Assembly (NCBI RefSeq): GCF_001269905.1
Contig: NZ_LHVK01000008.1
Span: 392,526 to 456,525 of the forward strand
Source: Pseudomonas corrugata
Lineage (GTDB): Bacteria > Pseudomonadota > Gammaproteobacteria > Pseudomonadales > Pseudomonadaceae
Length of the DNA: 64,000 bases
Direction: 5' to 3'
The notes below the pieces were generated by a model, which saw only the letters and a list, made by a program, of their open reading frames with translations, was not told the DNA's origin and searched no databases. Positions within the stretch are counted from its first letter, which is position 1. Each line of letters opens with the position of its first letter. The translations under genes and the position numbers were made by a program. Shown piece after piece: positions 30,368 to 39,591 of the stretch.

Positions 30368-31051
30368 ATGCGAATTCTACTGGTCGAAGACAACCGCGAC
30401 ATCCTGGCCAATCTGGCCGACTACCTGGGGCTCAAGGGCTATACCGTCGATTGCGCCCAGGACGGTCTGTCGGGGTTGCACCTGGCTGCGACCGAGCATT
30501 ACGACCTGATCGTGCTCGACATCATGCTGCCGGGCATCGACGGCTACACCTTGTGCAAGCGCCTGCGTGAAGATGCCCGGCGTGATACGCCGGTGATCAT
30601 GCTCACCGCCCGGGATCAACTGGACGACCGCCTGCAGGGTTTCAAGTCCGGGGCCGATGATTACCTGATCAAACCCTTTGCCCTGTCGGAACTGGCGGCC
30701 CGGATCGAAGCTGTCATGCGTCGGGCCCAGGGAGGCGGGCGGCGTGCGTTGCAGGTCGGCGACCTGAGCTATGACCTCGATACCCTTGAGGTGACCCGCG
30801 AAGGTAAATTGCTCAAGCTCAACCCGGTCGGTCTGAAGTTGCTGGCGGTACTGATGCAGAAGAGTCCTCACGTGTTGCGTCGTGAAATCCTTGAAGAAGC
30901 CTTGTGGGGCGATGATTGCCCGGACAGCGACAGTCTGCGCAGCCATGTCCACCAACTGCGCCAGGTGATCGACAAACCGTTCGAAAAGCCATTGCTGCAT
31001 ACCGTGCACGGCGTCGGTTATCGCCTGGCCGAGGGCCGCGATGGAGTTTAA
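30368..31051 (+). CDS. colR: Response regulator ColR
   Basis: A 227-residue OmpR/PhoB-type regulator. The receiver domain starts MRILLVEDN with the phospho-acceptor Asp51 in LIVLDIMLP, and the winged-helix DNA-binding domain occupies about 125-222 (SDSLRSHVHQLRQVI, HTVHGVGYRL). The ATG at 30368 follows AGAGG. It overlaps colS by 11 bases. Sequence and position after groESL and before the methyltransferase-kinase pair match the colRS locus of P. aeruginosa and P. putida. ColR controls envelope genes in response to metals and membrane stress. Confidence 0.93.
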   Translation: MRILLVEDNRDILANLADYLGLKGYTVDCAQDGLSGLHLAATEHYDLIVLDIMLPGIDGYTLCKRLREDARRDTPVIMLTARDQLDDRLQGFKSGADDYLIKPFALSELAARIEAVMRRAQGGGRRALQVGDLSYDLDTLEVTREGKLLKLNPVGLKLLAVLMQKSPHVLRREILEEALWGDDCPDSDSLRSHVHQLRQVIDKPFEKPLLHTVHGVGYRLAEGRDGV

Positions 31052-32318
31052 GCAGAGCCTTGCCCAACGGATCATCATCGCGTTTGCGTTGATGAGTGCG
31101 TTAGTGGCCGGAGCGTTCGCCATGGGGATCGTGGCAACAGTGCACCTGGTGGAAGAGAAGCTGATTTCCTCCGGACTGGGTGGCGACCTGCAACGCCTGT
31201 TGCTGATGGACAGCGTCTCGGACTGGAATCATCGTCCGGAACCTGACCAGTTGTTCTATTTCAGCGGCGGCCAGGGTGACTTCGAATTACCCAAGGATCT
31301 GCGTCACCTGGAGCCCGGCTTCCACGAGGTGTTTCGCGAACAATTGTCCTATCACGCCATGGTGGAGATCGTTGACGGCCGGCATTACGTGTTGCTGCAG
31401 GACCAGAGCGACTTTGAAGAGCGCGAGCGGGTGCTGTTCGCCGTTGTGCTGGTGGGCTTCGTGCTCAGCCTGGCGCTTGCTTTGTTCCTCGGCTGGATCC
31501 TGGCGCGTCGGGTGATGGCGCCGGTGGTGCGGCTGGCCAGGCAAGTACGGCATCGTGACCAGCTCCTCGGACTCGCTCCTCCTTTGGCACCTGATTATGC
31601 CGCCGATGAGGTGGGTGAGCTGGCGGTGGCGTTCGACGCGACACTGGGGCGGTTACGCCAGGCCTTGACCCGCGAGCGGTTGTTCACCAGTGATGTCAGC
31701 CATGAATTGCGCACGCCGTTGATGGTCTTGGCGACCTCCTGCGAACTATTGCTGGAAAACCCGGCGCTGGATCAGCGTGGTCGCATGCAGGTCGAGCGCA
31801 TCAGCCGAGCCAGTGAAGAGATGCGCGAACTGGTGCAAACCTTCTTGATGCTTGCCAGGGCTCAGCGCGAGGATAACGGCATGTCGCCTCGCCTGACCCT
31901 TGGTCAGGTGGCGGAAAATCTCCTTGGTGCATGGCGTGCGGCCATCGAATCCAAAGGCCTGACGCTGATTTTCGAGCCGGGCCAGCCTCTGGATACGCTC
32001 TATAACGCCACGTTCCTGACGGCGGTCATGGGCAACCTGCTGCGCAACGCCTTGCACTACACCGACCAGGGCTTCATTCGCCTCACGCTCTGTGAGACCG
32101 GGTTCTTGGTGGAGGACAGCGGTGTGGGCATTCCCGAGGAGAAGCGCGAGGCGATGTTCGAACCGTTCGTGCGCGGCAATGAAAAGCGCGGCGAGGGGCT
32201 TGGGCTGGGGTTGTCGCTGGTGCAGCGGATTTGCGAGAACCAGGGCTGGGTGGTGAGCCTCAGCACGATGGAGCCCAACGGTTGCCGTTTCGAAGTTGAG
32301 TTGAATCCGAAGAAGTGA
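31041..32318 (+). CDS. colS: Sensor histidine kinase ColS
   Basis: A 425-residue membrane kinase. Two membrane helices (about 10-34 and 131-153) enclose a periplasmic domain of about 95 residues; a HAMP region, a His-box SDVSHELRTPL with phospho-His near 221, and an ATPase domain follow. Periplasmic His35/Glu38, His95/Glu96 and an ExxE at Glu126-Glu129 are visible, in agreement with the ExxE metal-sensing motif reported for ColS (excess zinc and ferric iron). The start overlaps the colR end, so translation is coupled. Confidence 0.93.
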   Translation: MEFKQSLAQRIIIAFALMSALVAGAFAMGIVATVHLVEEKLISSGLGGDLQRLLLMDSVSDWNHRPEPDQLFYFSGGQGDFELPKDLRHLEPGFHEVFREQLSYHAMVEIVDGRHYVLLQDQSDFEERERVLFAVVLVGFVLSLALALFLGWILARRVMAPVVRLARQVRHRDQLLGLAPPLAPDYAADEVGELAVAFDATLGRLRQALTRERLFTSDVSHELRTPLMVLATSCELLLENPALDQRGRMQVERISRASEEMRELVQTFLMLARAQREDNGMSPRLTLGQVAENLLGAWRAAIESKGLTLIFEPGQPLDTLYNATFLTAVMGNLLRNALHYTDQGFIRLTLCETGFLVEDSGVGIPEEKREAMFEPFVRGNEKRGEGLGLGLSLVQRICENQGWVVSLSTMEPNGCRFEVELNPKK

Positions 32319-32357
32319 GTACGTCCTGAAAAATCTTGTAATCATTAAGAAGATTGC

Positions 32358-32373
32358 ATGACTTTTTTTTCAC
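32358..32373 (+). promoter_or_regulatory. ColR-binding-site-like sequence upstream of the methyltransferase
   Basis: ATGACTTTTTTTTCAC matches the recalled ColR consensus YYNASNNYTTTTTCAC at all fixed positions except the first. It lies 58 bases before the methyltransferase start. In P. putida the homologous operon downstream of colRS is a ColR target. Confidence 0.6.
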
Positions 32374-32430
32374 AAAGCGATGACATACCGCTTCATAAGG
32401 TTGGACCTGTCTGAAATGGAGGTCCCCTTA

Positions 32431-33099
32431 ATGCCCAAACCCATCAAGCTCGATTTTTCCGAAAAGTATGACGAGCAACATGCCCAGAAGTACTTTCACA
32501 AGCATCGAAGCGGCTTGAGTCGCCGTCTCTCCAATTGGCGAGATCAACAACTGGCCAAGCGTGCATTGGCGCTGGCCGGTGACCCTGGGCTGGTATTGGA
32601 TCTGCCTTGTGGTGCCGGACGTTTCTGGTCCTTGCTGGCGGAAAAACCGAATCGCGTCATCATTGGCGCGGACAATTCCGAGGCCATGATCAAGACCGCA
32701 ATGGAGTCTCAACCCGCCGAGGTCGTAAAACGGGTACAGCCCTTGCACACTTCTGCGTTCGACATAGCCTTGCCTGATAACGCCGTTGACAGCATTTTTT
32801 GCATGCGCTTGCTTCACCATATCGGTGAAGCCGAGCACCGACAGGCGATTTTGAAGGAGTTTGCGCGTGTCAGCCGTGACAGCGTGATTATTTCATTGTG
32901 GGTCGATGGCAATTTCAAGGCCTGGAAACGCAAGCGTCAGGAGCGTATCCGCGGGAAGAAAGACTACCAGAATCGATTTGTGTTACCGGTCGCTACAGTA
33001 GAGGAGGAGTTTCGGCAGGCTGGGTTTCGCATCCAGGAACAATTGGATTTCCTGCCGCTCTATGCCATGTGGCGAGTTTATGTATTACGCAAGAGGTAA
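32431..33099 (+). CDS. Class I SAM-dependent methyltransferase (colRS-linked)
   Basis: A 222-residue Rossmann-fold methyltransferase with the SAM-binding motif I LDLPCGAGRF near residues 54-63 and ADNSEAMI as motif II. GGAGG lies eight bases before the ATG at 32431. The gene directly follows colS and overlaps no other; the kinase gene begins five bases after its stop. The homologous P. aeruginosa pair after colRS is linked to lipopolysaccharide modification, so an LPS role is likely. The exact substrate is not known from sequence. A ColR-like box upstream predicts control by ColRS. Confidence 0.9.
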   Translation: MPKPIKLDFSEKYDEQHAQKYFHKHRSGLSRRLSNWRDQQLAKRALALAGDPGLVLDLPCGAGRFWSLLAEKPNRVIIGADNSEAMIKTAMESQPAEVVKRVQPLHTSAFDIALPDNAVDSIFCMRLLHHIGEAEHRQAILKEFARVSRDSVIISLWVDGNFKAWKRKRQERIRGKKDYQNRFVLPVATVEEEFRQAGFRIQEQLDFLPLYAMWRVYVLRKR

Positions 33100-33103
33100 C
33101 AGC

Positions 33104-33814
33104 ATGGTTGCGCAGGTAGCAGAGACACCTGGGATTTCCCGCAACAGCTTCGACCATTTCTGGAGCATGAAGGGTGAATGGGTGGAAGAGCCCAACGTGC
33201 GTCGTGGTGGAGAAAGTGGCGTACAGCGGATCATCAGCAAGGATGGCGAGCTGCTTTATGCCAAGCGTCAGACGGGGCACATTTATCGCAGCTGGCTGCA
33301 TCCGTTCGGTAGACCTACCGTGTTGCGAGAGCAAGACGCGCTGCTGGCGTTGACCCGGCTTGATGTCCGCGTCCCTCAATTGGTTTTCTGCGGGGCCCAG
33401 CGGGACCCGGTCCATAAGTGGCGTGCGCTGCTGGTGACCCGGGCGCTCGAAGGTTTTGAGGAGATCGAGAAATGGTACGCCGCAGGTGGCCGCGAGCGTC
33501 ATGGCGAAGCGGTGCATGATCAAATCCTCCAGGCACTGGCCGAAAACCTGGCCCGCATGCATAAAGGCCGTTGGCAGCATGGCTGCATCTACATCAAGCA
33601 TGTATTTGTGCGTGTAACCGGGGAGGGGGAAGCGGCGAAACCCGAAGTCGCCCTGTTGGACCTGGAGAAGTGTCGCCAGCGTTTGACCGCCCGACGGGCT
33701 GCATCCCATGACATGAAGCAGCTACGACGCCATTCGTCGTTCAGCGATTCTGACTGGAAAAAACTCGTCTACTTTTATGAGACGGCGTTTGGCAGCGCTA
33801 TCAAAGGCTTATAG
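33104..33814 (+). CDS. Lipopolysaccharide kinase InaA family protein
   Basis: A 236-residue protein of the InaA/WaaP-like kinase fold. An ATP-binding Lys is likely in LLYAKRQTG, and LLDLEKCRQRL resembles the metal-binding DxD/DFG-type segment. The catalytic loop reads QHGCIYIKHVFV, so Cys stands where WaaP has the catalytic Asp (HRDCYICH). AAGAGG precedes the ATG at 33104. It is cytosolic and probably acts on the LPS core together with the neighbouring methyltransferase. It is followed at once by a small secreted or membrane protein gene. Confidence 0.88.
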   Translation: MVAQVAETPGISRNSFDHFWSMKGEWVEEPNVRRGGESGVQRIISKDGELLYAKRQTGHIYRSWLHPFGRPTVLREQDALLALTRLDVRVPQLVFCGAQRDPVHKWRALLVTRALEGFEEIEKWYAAGGRERHGEAVHDQILQALAENLARMHKGRWQHGCIYIKHVFVRVTGEGEAAKPEVALLDLEKCRQRLTARRAASHDMKQLRRHSSFSDSDWKKLVYFYETAFGSAIKGL

Positions 33815-33816
33815 TG

Positions 33817-34044
33817 ATGAAACTTGAAATTGCTAGAGGTGTGTTTTTAGTCGGAGCCCTGGCAGTTGCATCGATGGCGGTGGCTGTGTGGGAACAGCCC
33901 CGTTCTCAGATACTCAGTGCCTCCTACTCTGACGCTCACTGCCCTTTACCGCGGGTGGCCAAGGCCAGCGAGGTCATCCGGCCGGATAATGACCTGTTGC
34001 TGTTCATGTTCAGTCTTTCCCAAGGCGTGAGGCCACAGAGTTGA
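33817..34044 (+). CDS. Small hypothetical protein with N-terminal membrane helix
   Basis: A 75-residue protein. Residues 1-25 form a hydrophobic helix or uncleaved signal (GVFLVGALAVASMAVAVW), followed by a short periplasmic part with one Cys. It begins two bases after the kinase stop and shares its transcript. No family is recognised. It could be a small envelope accessory of the LPS-modifying genes, but nothing in the sequence proves this. A terminator follows. Confidence 0.7.
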   Translation: MKLEIARGVFLVGALAVASMAVAVWEQPRSQILSASYSDAHCPLPRVAKASEVIRPDNDLLLFMFSLSQGVRPQS

Positions 34045-34062
34045 GAGTCATGGAGCCCAAAT

Positions 34063-34091
34063 AAAGGCTGCCTTCGGGTAGCCTTTTTTTT
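34063..34091 (+). terminator. Terminator of the colRS-linked operon
   Basis: AAAGGCTGCC-TTCG-GGTAGCCTTT with eight T residues after it; one mismatch in the stem. Confidence 0.88.
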
Positions 34092-34149
34092 ATATCTTGT
34101 TATTTATAGGGGGAGACATTTGTGGCGAGAGGATCCCCTTCAATAGAGA

Positions 34150-37100
34150 TCAGGCTTTATCCGGCTTGGCCAGCAGCGTGTAGATGCAAGGCAATACGAA
34201 CAGCGTGAACAGGGTGCCAATCGACATGCCGGTGGCAATGACCGTGCCGATGTCGAAGCGGCTCACCGCTCCGGCACCGGTGGCCAGGATCAACGGCACC
34301 ATGCCAAACACCATGGCCGCAGTGGTCATCAGCACCGGTCGCAAGCGAATCGACGCAGCTTGCTCCACGGCTTCCCGTGGCGTCAGGCCCTGTTCCTTGC
34401 GCAGCTGGTTGGCAAATTCGACGATCAGAATGCCGTGCTTGCTGATCAGGCCGATCAGCGTCACCAATCCCACCTGGGTGTATATGTTCATGCTCGACCA
34501 GCCGAGGAACAGCGGAATCAGGGCGCCGCAAATGGACAGCGGTACCGTCACCAGGATCACCAGGGGATCACGAAAGCTCTCGAACTGGGCCGCCAACACC
34601 AGAAAGATGATCGCCAACGCCAGGGCAAAAGTGACCCACAAGGCACTGCCTTCCTGGATGAACTGACGCGAGGCCCCGGCATAGTCGAAGGCAAACCCCA
34701 CCGGTGCCTCTTCCCGGGCGATCTGGCGAACCGTCTCGATGGCCTCGCCCATGCTCACAACGGGGAAGCCCGAAATCGTCACCGCATTGAGTTGCTGGAA
34801 CTGATTGAGTTGCCGCGGGCGCGCCCGGTCGCTGACCTTGATCAGGGTCGAGAGGGGCAATGACTCACCCTGGGTATTTTTCACGTAGTAGCTGTTCAGC
34901 CAGTCAGGATTATCCCGGAATGGCCGTTCGACCTGGGCAATGACCTTGTAGCTACGGCCTTCGATGGTAAAGCGGTTGATCTCCGACTCACCCAGCAAGG
35001 TGGCGAGGGTACCACCCAGATCCTGCATCGAGACACCCATCTGGGCGGCCTTGTCACGATCGATGTCGACGACGACCTCGGGCTTGTCGAAGGCCAGGTC
35101 AATGTCCATGAATGCAAATTTTCCGGACTCCAGTGCACGCTTCTTGACCCGCTCCGCGACCTCCAGAAGCGTCGCGTAGTCCTTCGGCGAGTTGATGACG
35201 AAGGCAAAGGGCAGGCCTTCCCCCGTGCCGGGCAGGGAAGGGAGGTTGAAGCCGAAGATCTGCAAGCCTGGGATGCTTTCCAGCTTGCTCTGGACATCAG
35301 GCAGGATTTCCATCTGGGTGCGGCTGCGTTCGTTCCAGGGTTTGAGCAGGAAGCCGCCGATGCCGGACTGCACGCCGTTGTAGCCATTGATCTGGAACGA
35401 AGAGTAGTACTCCGGGAACTGCTTGAAGATATCGACGAAGTGGTCCGTGTAGGTGTTCAGGTAGTCGAGGTTGGTCGGCTGTGGCGCCTTGGCCATCATG
35501 AAGATGATGCCCTGGTCTTCGTCGGGAGCCAGTTCGGATTTGGTGAACATGAGCAGTACCGGAATCAGCAGCAGAACGATCACGGCGAACACCAGCACGA
35601 CCGGCCGGGTATTGAGCGTGCCATGAAGCATGCGCTGGTAACGGGTCTTCAAGCGTTCGAAAACCATGTCCAGTCGATGGGCCAGCCCCGAAGGGTTCTC
35701 ATCGTGGCGCAGCAGCATGGCGCACATCATGGGCGACAGGGTCAGGGCAACGATCCCGGAGATCACCACGGCCCCGGCCAGGGTCAGGGCGAACTCCTTG
35801 AACAGGGCGCCCGTCAGGCCTTCGAGCAGGCCGATCGGCGCATACACCGCCGCCAGCGTGATGGTCATCGAGACAACCGGCATGGCGATCTCCCGGGCGC
35901 CTTCCAACGCTGCGTCAAACGGGCTCTTGCCTTCCTCGATATGTCGATGGATGTTCTCCACGACGACGATGGCGTCGTCCACCACCAGGCCGATGGCCAG
36001 TACCATCGCGAGCAATGTCAGCAGGTTCATCGAGTAGCCCATCAACTGCATGAAGAACATCACGCCGATCATCGACAGCGGGATGGTCACCACCGGGATG
36101 AGTACCGACCGCAGGGCGCCGAGAAACAGAAACACCACGACGATGACGATCAGCACTGCTTCGAACAGGGTCTTCACCACCTCATCGATGGATGCCTGGA
36201 TGAACAGGGTCGCATCGTAGGCAATCTCGGCCTTGAGGTTCGTCGGCAACTGGGCCTCCATTTCCGGCATGATCTTGCGCACTTCCCTGATCACATCCAG
36301 CGGGTTCGCGCCGGGCGTGGCCTTGATCCCGATATACACCGAGGGTGTGCCTCCGAAGGAACTGATGGTGTCGTAGTTTTCGGCGCCCATCTCCACCCGT
36401 GCCACATCCCGTAGCAGTACCCGGCTGTCACCGTCGGTCTTGAGCGGTATCGCGGCAAAGGCTTCGGCTGATTTCAGTTCGGTGTTGGCGTTGACGCTGG
36501 TGACCACATATTCGCCCTTCACCTCGCCAGCGGCCGATAGAAAGTTGTATTGGCGCACGGCATTGGTCACGTCGGCGGCGGTCAGGCCGAAACCGGCGAG
36601 CTTGATGGGATCGAGCCACAGGCGCATGGCGAAGACCTGATTGCCAAGGATCTCCGCCTCAGCCATGCCGGGGAGGGTCGCCAGCTTGGGCTGGATTACC
36701 CGTGACAGGTAGTCGGTGATCTGCGGGTTGTTCAGTTCCTTGCTGAAAAAGCTGATGTACATCAGGGCAGAGGCATCGGCGGCCTCCCGGCTGAGCACCG
36801 GGTCCTCGGCATCCTGGGGCAGCTGGTTCTTGACCTCGTTGGCCTTGGCCAGCAATTCGGTGAAGAGACGGTCGCTGTTGGAGCCAATGCGGGCATAGAC
36901 CGATATCACCGAGAAGTTCTGGCGGCTGACCGAGGTCATGTAGTCGATGCCCTCGGCGCTGGCCAGGCTCTGCTGCATCGGCTGGGTGATGTAGCCCTGG
37001 ATGGTTTCGGCATTGGCCCCGGGGTAAGCGGTGGTCACCGTGATCAGGGCGTTTTCCATCTGTGGATACTGGCGCAGCGGCAGCTTGCTCCAGGCCTGGA

Positions 37101-37176
37101 AGCCCAACAGCACGATCAACAGGCTGACCACGGTGGCGAGCACCGGACGGCGGATGAACGGATCGGTAAAAGCCAT
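34150..37176 (-). CDS. RND efflux permease (MexW-like)
   Basis: A 1008-residue inner-membrane proton antiporter of the HAE1 multidrug family with 12 membrane helices and two large periplasmic loops. The N-terminus FIRRPVLATVV is typical. The proton-relay pair of Asp residues is seen in VDDAIVVVENIHRH near residue 400. It lies 13 bases after the adaptor gene. No outer-membrane channel gene follows, which suits a MexVW-type pump using a shared OprM. Position between colRS and the imelysin operon also matches mexVW in P. aeruginosa. Substrates are not predictable. Confidence 0.95.
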   Translation of the reverse strand: MAFTDPFIRRPVLATVVSLLIVLLGFQAWSKLPLRQYPQMENALITVTTAYPGANAETIQGYITQPMQQSLASAEGIDYMTSVSRQNFSVISVYARIGSNSDRLFTELLAKANEVKNQLPQDAEDPVLSREAADASALMYISFFSKELNNPQITDYLSRVIQPKLATLPGMAEAEILGNQVFAMRLWLDPIKLAGFGLTAADVTNAVRQYNFLSAAGEVKGEYVVTSVNANTELKSAEAFAAIPLKTDGDSRVLLRDVARVEMGAENYDTISSFGGTPSVYIGIKATPGANPLDVIREVRKIMPEMEAQLPTNLKAEIAYDATLFIQASIDEVVKTLFEAVLIVIVVVFLFLGALRSVLIPVVTIPLSMIGVMFFMQLMGYSMNLLTLLAMVLAIGLVVDDAIVVVENIHRHIEEGKSPFDAALEGAREIAMPVVSMTITLAAVYAPIGLLEGLTGALFKEFALTLAGAVVISGIVALTLSPMMCAMLLRHDENPSGLAHRLDMVFERLKTRYQRMLHGTLNTRPVVLVFAVIVLLLIPVLLMFTKSELAPDEDQGIIFMMAKAPQPTNLDYLNTYTDHFVDIFKQFPEYYSSFQINGYNGVQSGIGGFLLKPWNERSRTQMEILPDVQSKLESIPGLQIFGFNLPSLPGTGEGLPFAFVINSPKDYATLLEVAERVKKRALESGKFAFMDIDLAFDKPEVVVDIDRDKAAQMGVSMQDLGGTLATLLGESEINRFTIEGRSYKVIAQVERPFRDNPDWLNSYYVKNTQGESLPLSTLIKVSDRARPRQLNQFQQLNAVTISGFPVVSMGEAIETVRQIAREEAPVGFAFDYAGASRQFIQEGSALWVTFALALAIIFLVLAAQFESFRDPLVILVTVPLSICGALIPLFLGWSSMNIYTQVGLVTLIGLISKHGILIVEFANQLRKEQGLTPREAVEQAASIRLRPVLMTTAAMVFGMVPLILATGAGAVSRFDIGTVIATGMSIGTLFTLFVLPCIYTLLAKPDKA

Positions 37177-37189
37177 GGGGATTCCTTGA

Positions 37190-38338
37190 TCAGTCTGCGC
37201 GTCGCAGGCTGTTCTGTTCGGTCAGGGTCTTGTCGTCACTGATGACGATGTGGGTACCGTTATCCAGTTTGATCTGGCCGGCGATCACCACCTGTTCGCC
37301 GCTCTGTACGCCCTTGGTAACCAGCACCAGCCCGTCGCGACGTTCGCCGGTCTCGACGAAGCGCCGCTCGACAATCAGGACCGGCTGGCCCTTGTCGTCC
37401 TTCTCGAGATTGCCGTCGGCGCCTTTCTTCTGCGTCACCACGTACATGGAATTGCCGTAGAGGGTGTAGGTCACGGCGCTCTCCGGCACGACGATTCCGT
37501 CCGCCACGTCCGGCAGGATCACCTGCAGGTTGGCGAACATGCCGGGCAACAGCTTGCCGTCGGGGTTGGCCAGGGTAGCGCGTACCAGCACATTGCGGGT
37601 GCTGTCCTCGATCTTGGGGTTGATGGCACTGATGGAGCCGACGAACGTCTGGCCGGGGTAGGCCGAGACGCCGACGTTGATCGCCTGGGCCACGGCCAGC
37701 CTTGGCACCGTTTGTTCAGGGATATAGAAGTCCACGTAGAGGCTGCTGAGGTCTTGCAGTGTGGCGATTACCGTGCCGCTGGCGAGATAATCGCCGACAT
37801 CCACCTGGCGGATGCCGATGGTGCCGCTGAACGGCGCGACGATGCGTTTCTTGTCCAGCGCAGCCTTGAGCTGATTGACCGTGGCCTGGTTCTTTTTCAA
37901 TTGTGCCGAGAGTCGGTCGAACTCGCCCTTGGAGATCGCCTGGCTACCCACCAGTTGACGGCCGCGGCCGAAGTCCAGTTGCGACAGGCCCAGGTCGGCT
38001 TCGGCGGTTTCCAGCTGGGCACTTTCGACCTCGCTGTCCAGTTGCAGGAGCGGTTGACCGGCCTTGACCTTCTGGCCGGACTGGAACAGTACTTTCTGCA
38101 CGGTCCCGGCAATCTCCAGGCTCAGGTCCACGCCTTGCAACGCCTTGAGGCTGCCGACGGCAGGCAGCAGGCTTTGCCAGGGCTGCTCGGTGGCGCTGGC
38201 CACGGCAACACTGACCGGTGGTTTCGGTGCAGAAAACATCTGGATCTGCTGGTAAACGGAGAAGGCCTTGTAGCCGGCCAGCAACAGCACCACCAGCAGG
38301 ACAACACCCAACATGATCAGCATGCGGCGTCGCAGCAT
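37190..38338 (-). CDS. RND periplasmic adaptor subunit (MexV-like)
   Basis: A 382-residue membrane fusion protein. An N-terminal helix (about 8-28) anchors it, a biotinyl-lipoyl-like half (GTVQKVLFQSGQKVKAGQPLLQLD) and an alpha-hairpin (about 100-160) follow, then the second lipoyl half (VAPFSGTIGIRQVDVGDYL) and beta-barrel domains. It links the RND permease to an outer-membrane channel. It is the first gene of the two-gene pump operon. Confidence 0.94.
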   Translation of the reverse strand: MLRRRMLIMLGVVLLVVLLLAGYKAFSVYQQIQMFSAPKPPVSVAVASATEQPWQSLLPAVGSLKALQGVDLSLEIAGTVQKVLFQSGQKVKAGQPLLQLDSEVESAQLETAEADLGLSQLDFGRGRQLVGSQAISKGEFDRLSAQLKKNQATVNQLKAALDKKRIVAPFSGTIGIRQVDVGDYLASGTVIATLQDLSSLYVDFYIPEQTVPRLAVAQAINVGVSAYPGQTFVGSISAINPKIEDSTRNVLVRATLANPDGKLLPGMFANLQVILPDVADGIVVPESAVTYTLYGNSMYVVTQKKGADGNLEKDDKGQPVLIVERRFVETGERRDGLVLVTKGVQSGEQVVIAGQIKLDNGTHIVISDDKTLTEQNSLRRAD

Positions 38339-38491
38339 GTTCCACTTCCTTGGAAAGCCGATAGAAAAGACAGTCAGGCGGGCACCTTACCCTGAGTATG
38401 CTGGGGATTCCAGATCCCATAAGGCCCGTGTTGCGTAGGATTATTCCCGAAGTACAAGGGGCTCCGCATCGATGGCTTCGCCCCCGCTTAA

Positions 38492-39589
38492 TCAGGCCAG
38501 GTGCAAATGGTTGTCCCAGAGCCCTGCCGGCAGGTCCAACGGCTTTGCAACCAGTTGGGTCTGTCGGCAATCGTAATAGCGGCAACGCCCTTGACCTGAG
38601 GTCACGACGAAACCGTCTGCCACCGCTCCCACCCCTGCGCAATCCGGCAGAGGGGCATCCAGGCGGACTTCTCCGCTGTCCAGGTCCCAGATGAAAAAGC
38701 GATTGCCACGAGGGGCCGTCAGGGCGACCAGGCGCAGGTCGCTGTGCACCGCGACGCTGGCAGTGTAATGCCCCATGGCTTGCAATTGCTGTTCGGACAC
38801 CGGAAACGCCTTGAAGGGCTGACCCGGACGCTTGATCGCCACCAGTTCCGAGGACTCATGGGCATCCCCCATGAACTGCTGGCCGGAAACGATGGTGCCG
38901 TCACTGGCGATGCCCAGATGGCGCACACTGTTCATGGACTGGGGAAGGGTTTCCTTGCTCAACAGCGTGCCGTCGCGCTGCATGAGGACCAGGCTGGGTT
39001 CCATGGCATCGAGGTTCATCTCTACCCGGCTCTCGGCCTCGGTTCGGATACCGCCGTTGGCCACCACCAGGGTTTCGCCGTCGGGCATCCATGACACCTG
39101 GTGCGGGCCGATGCCGTGGGTGGGGATCTCTCCGCTGTGTATCAGTCGTTCGCCTTCGAAACGGTACACGCCCAATAGGCCGCGTCCGGGATCCGAGGTG
39201 TCATTCTCGGTGGCGTACAACCACTCGCCGCTGCGATGGATCACCGCGTGACCGTAGAAATGCCGGTTCGGCAAGGACGTGATGGTCTGCAGCAACGTGC
39301 CATCGCGAAGGTCGATCAGGTAGCTCTCGGTGCCCGGGCGACGGGCAACGAACAGCGCAACCGGCTGCGATGGATGATTGACGATGTCATGGCAACGCTG
39401 GTCGACCCGGGTGGCGAACACCCGCGTCCCGTCCAGTCGATAACCCACAGCGTAATGCTTGCCATCACCATCGTCCCGTGCCGACAGCAGCAGCGCAGGC
39501 GTGTCCTTTTGCTTGAACAGCTTCCAGCCACCCAGGGTAACGGCGCCGAGCAGCAAACTGCCCAGTGCCAGGGCCTGACGTCGAAACAT
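38492..39589 (-). CDS. DUF1513 domain-containing protein
   Basis: A 365-residue protein with an N-terminal export signal (RRQALALGSLLLGAVTLGG). The rest resembles a periplasmic beta-propeller (repeated Gly-Trp/Ser-Gly blades, for example GIGPHQVSWMPDGETLVVANGG). Function is unknown, but the gene is a standing partner of imelysin and a di-haem oxidoreductase in Pseudomonas, in an iron-responsive locus. It begins two bases after the imelysin stop, so the genes are tightly linked. Confidence 0.9.
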   Translation of the reverse strand: MFRRQALALGSLLLGAVTLGGWKLFKQKDTPALLLSARDDGDGKHYAVGYRLDGTRVFATRVDQRCHDIVNHPSQPVALFVARRPGTESYLIDLRDGTLLQTITSLPNRHFYGHAVIHRSGEWLYATENDTSDPGRGLLGVYRFEGERLIHSGEIPTHGIGPHQVSWMPDGETLVVANGGIRTEAESRVEMNLDAMEPSLVLMQRDGTLLSKETLPQSMNSVRHLGIASDGTIVSGQQFMGDAHESSELVAIKRPGQPFKAFPVSEQQLQAMGHYTASVAVHSDLRLVALTAPRGNRFFIWDLDSGEVRLDAPLPDCAGVGAVADGFVVTSGQGRCRYYDCRQTQLVAKPLDLPAGLWDNHLHLA

Positions 39590-39591
39590 GA

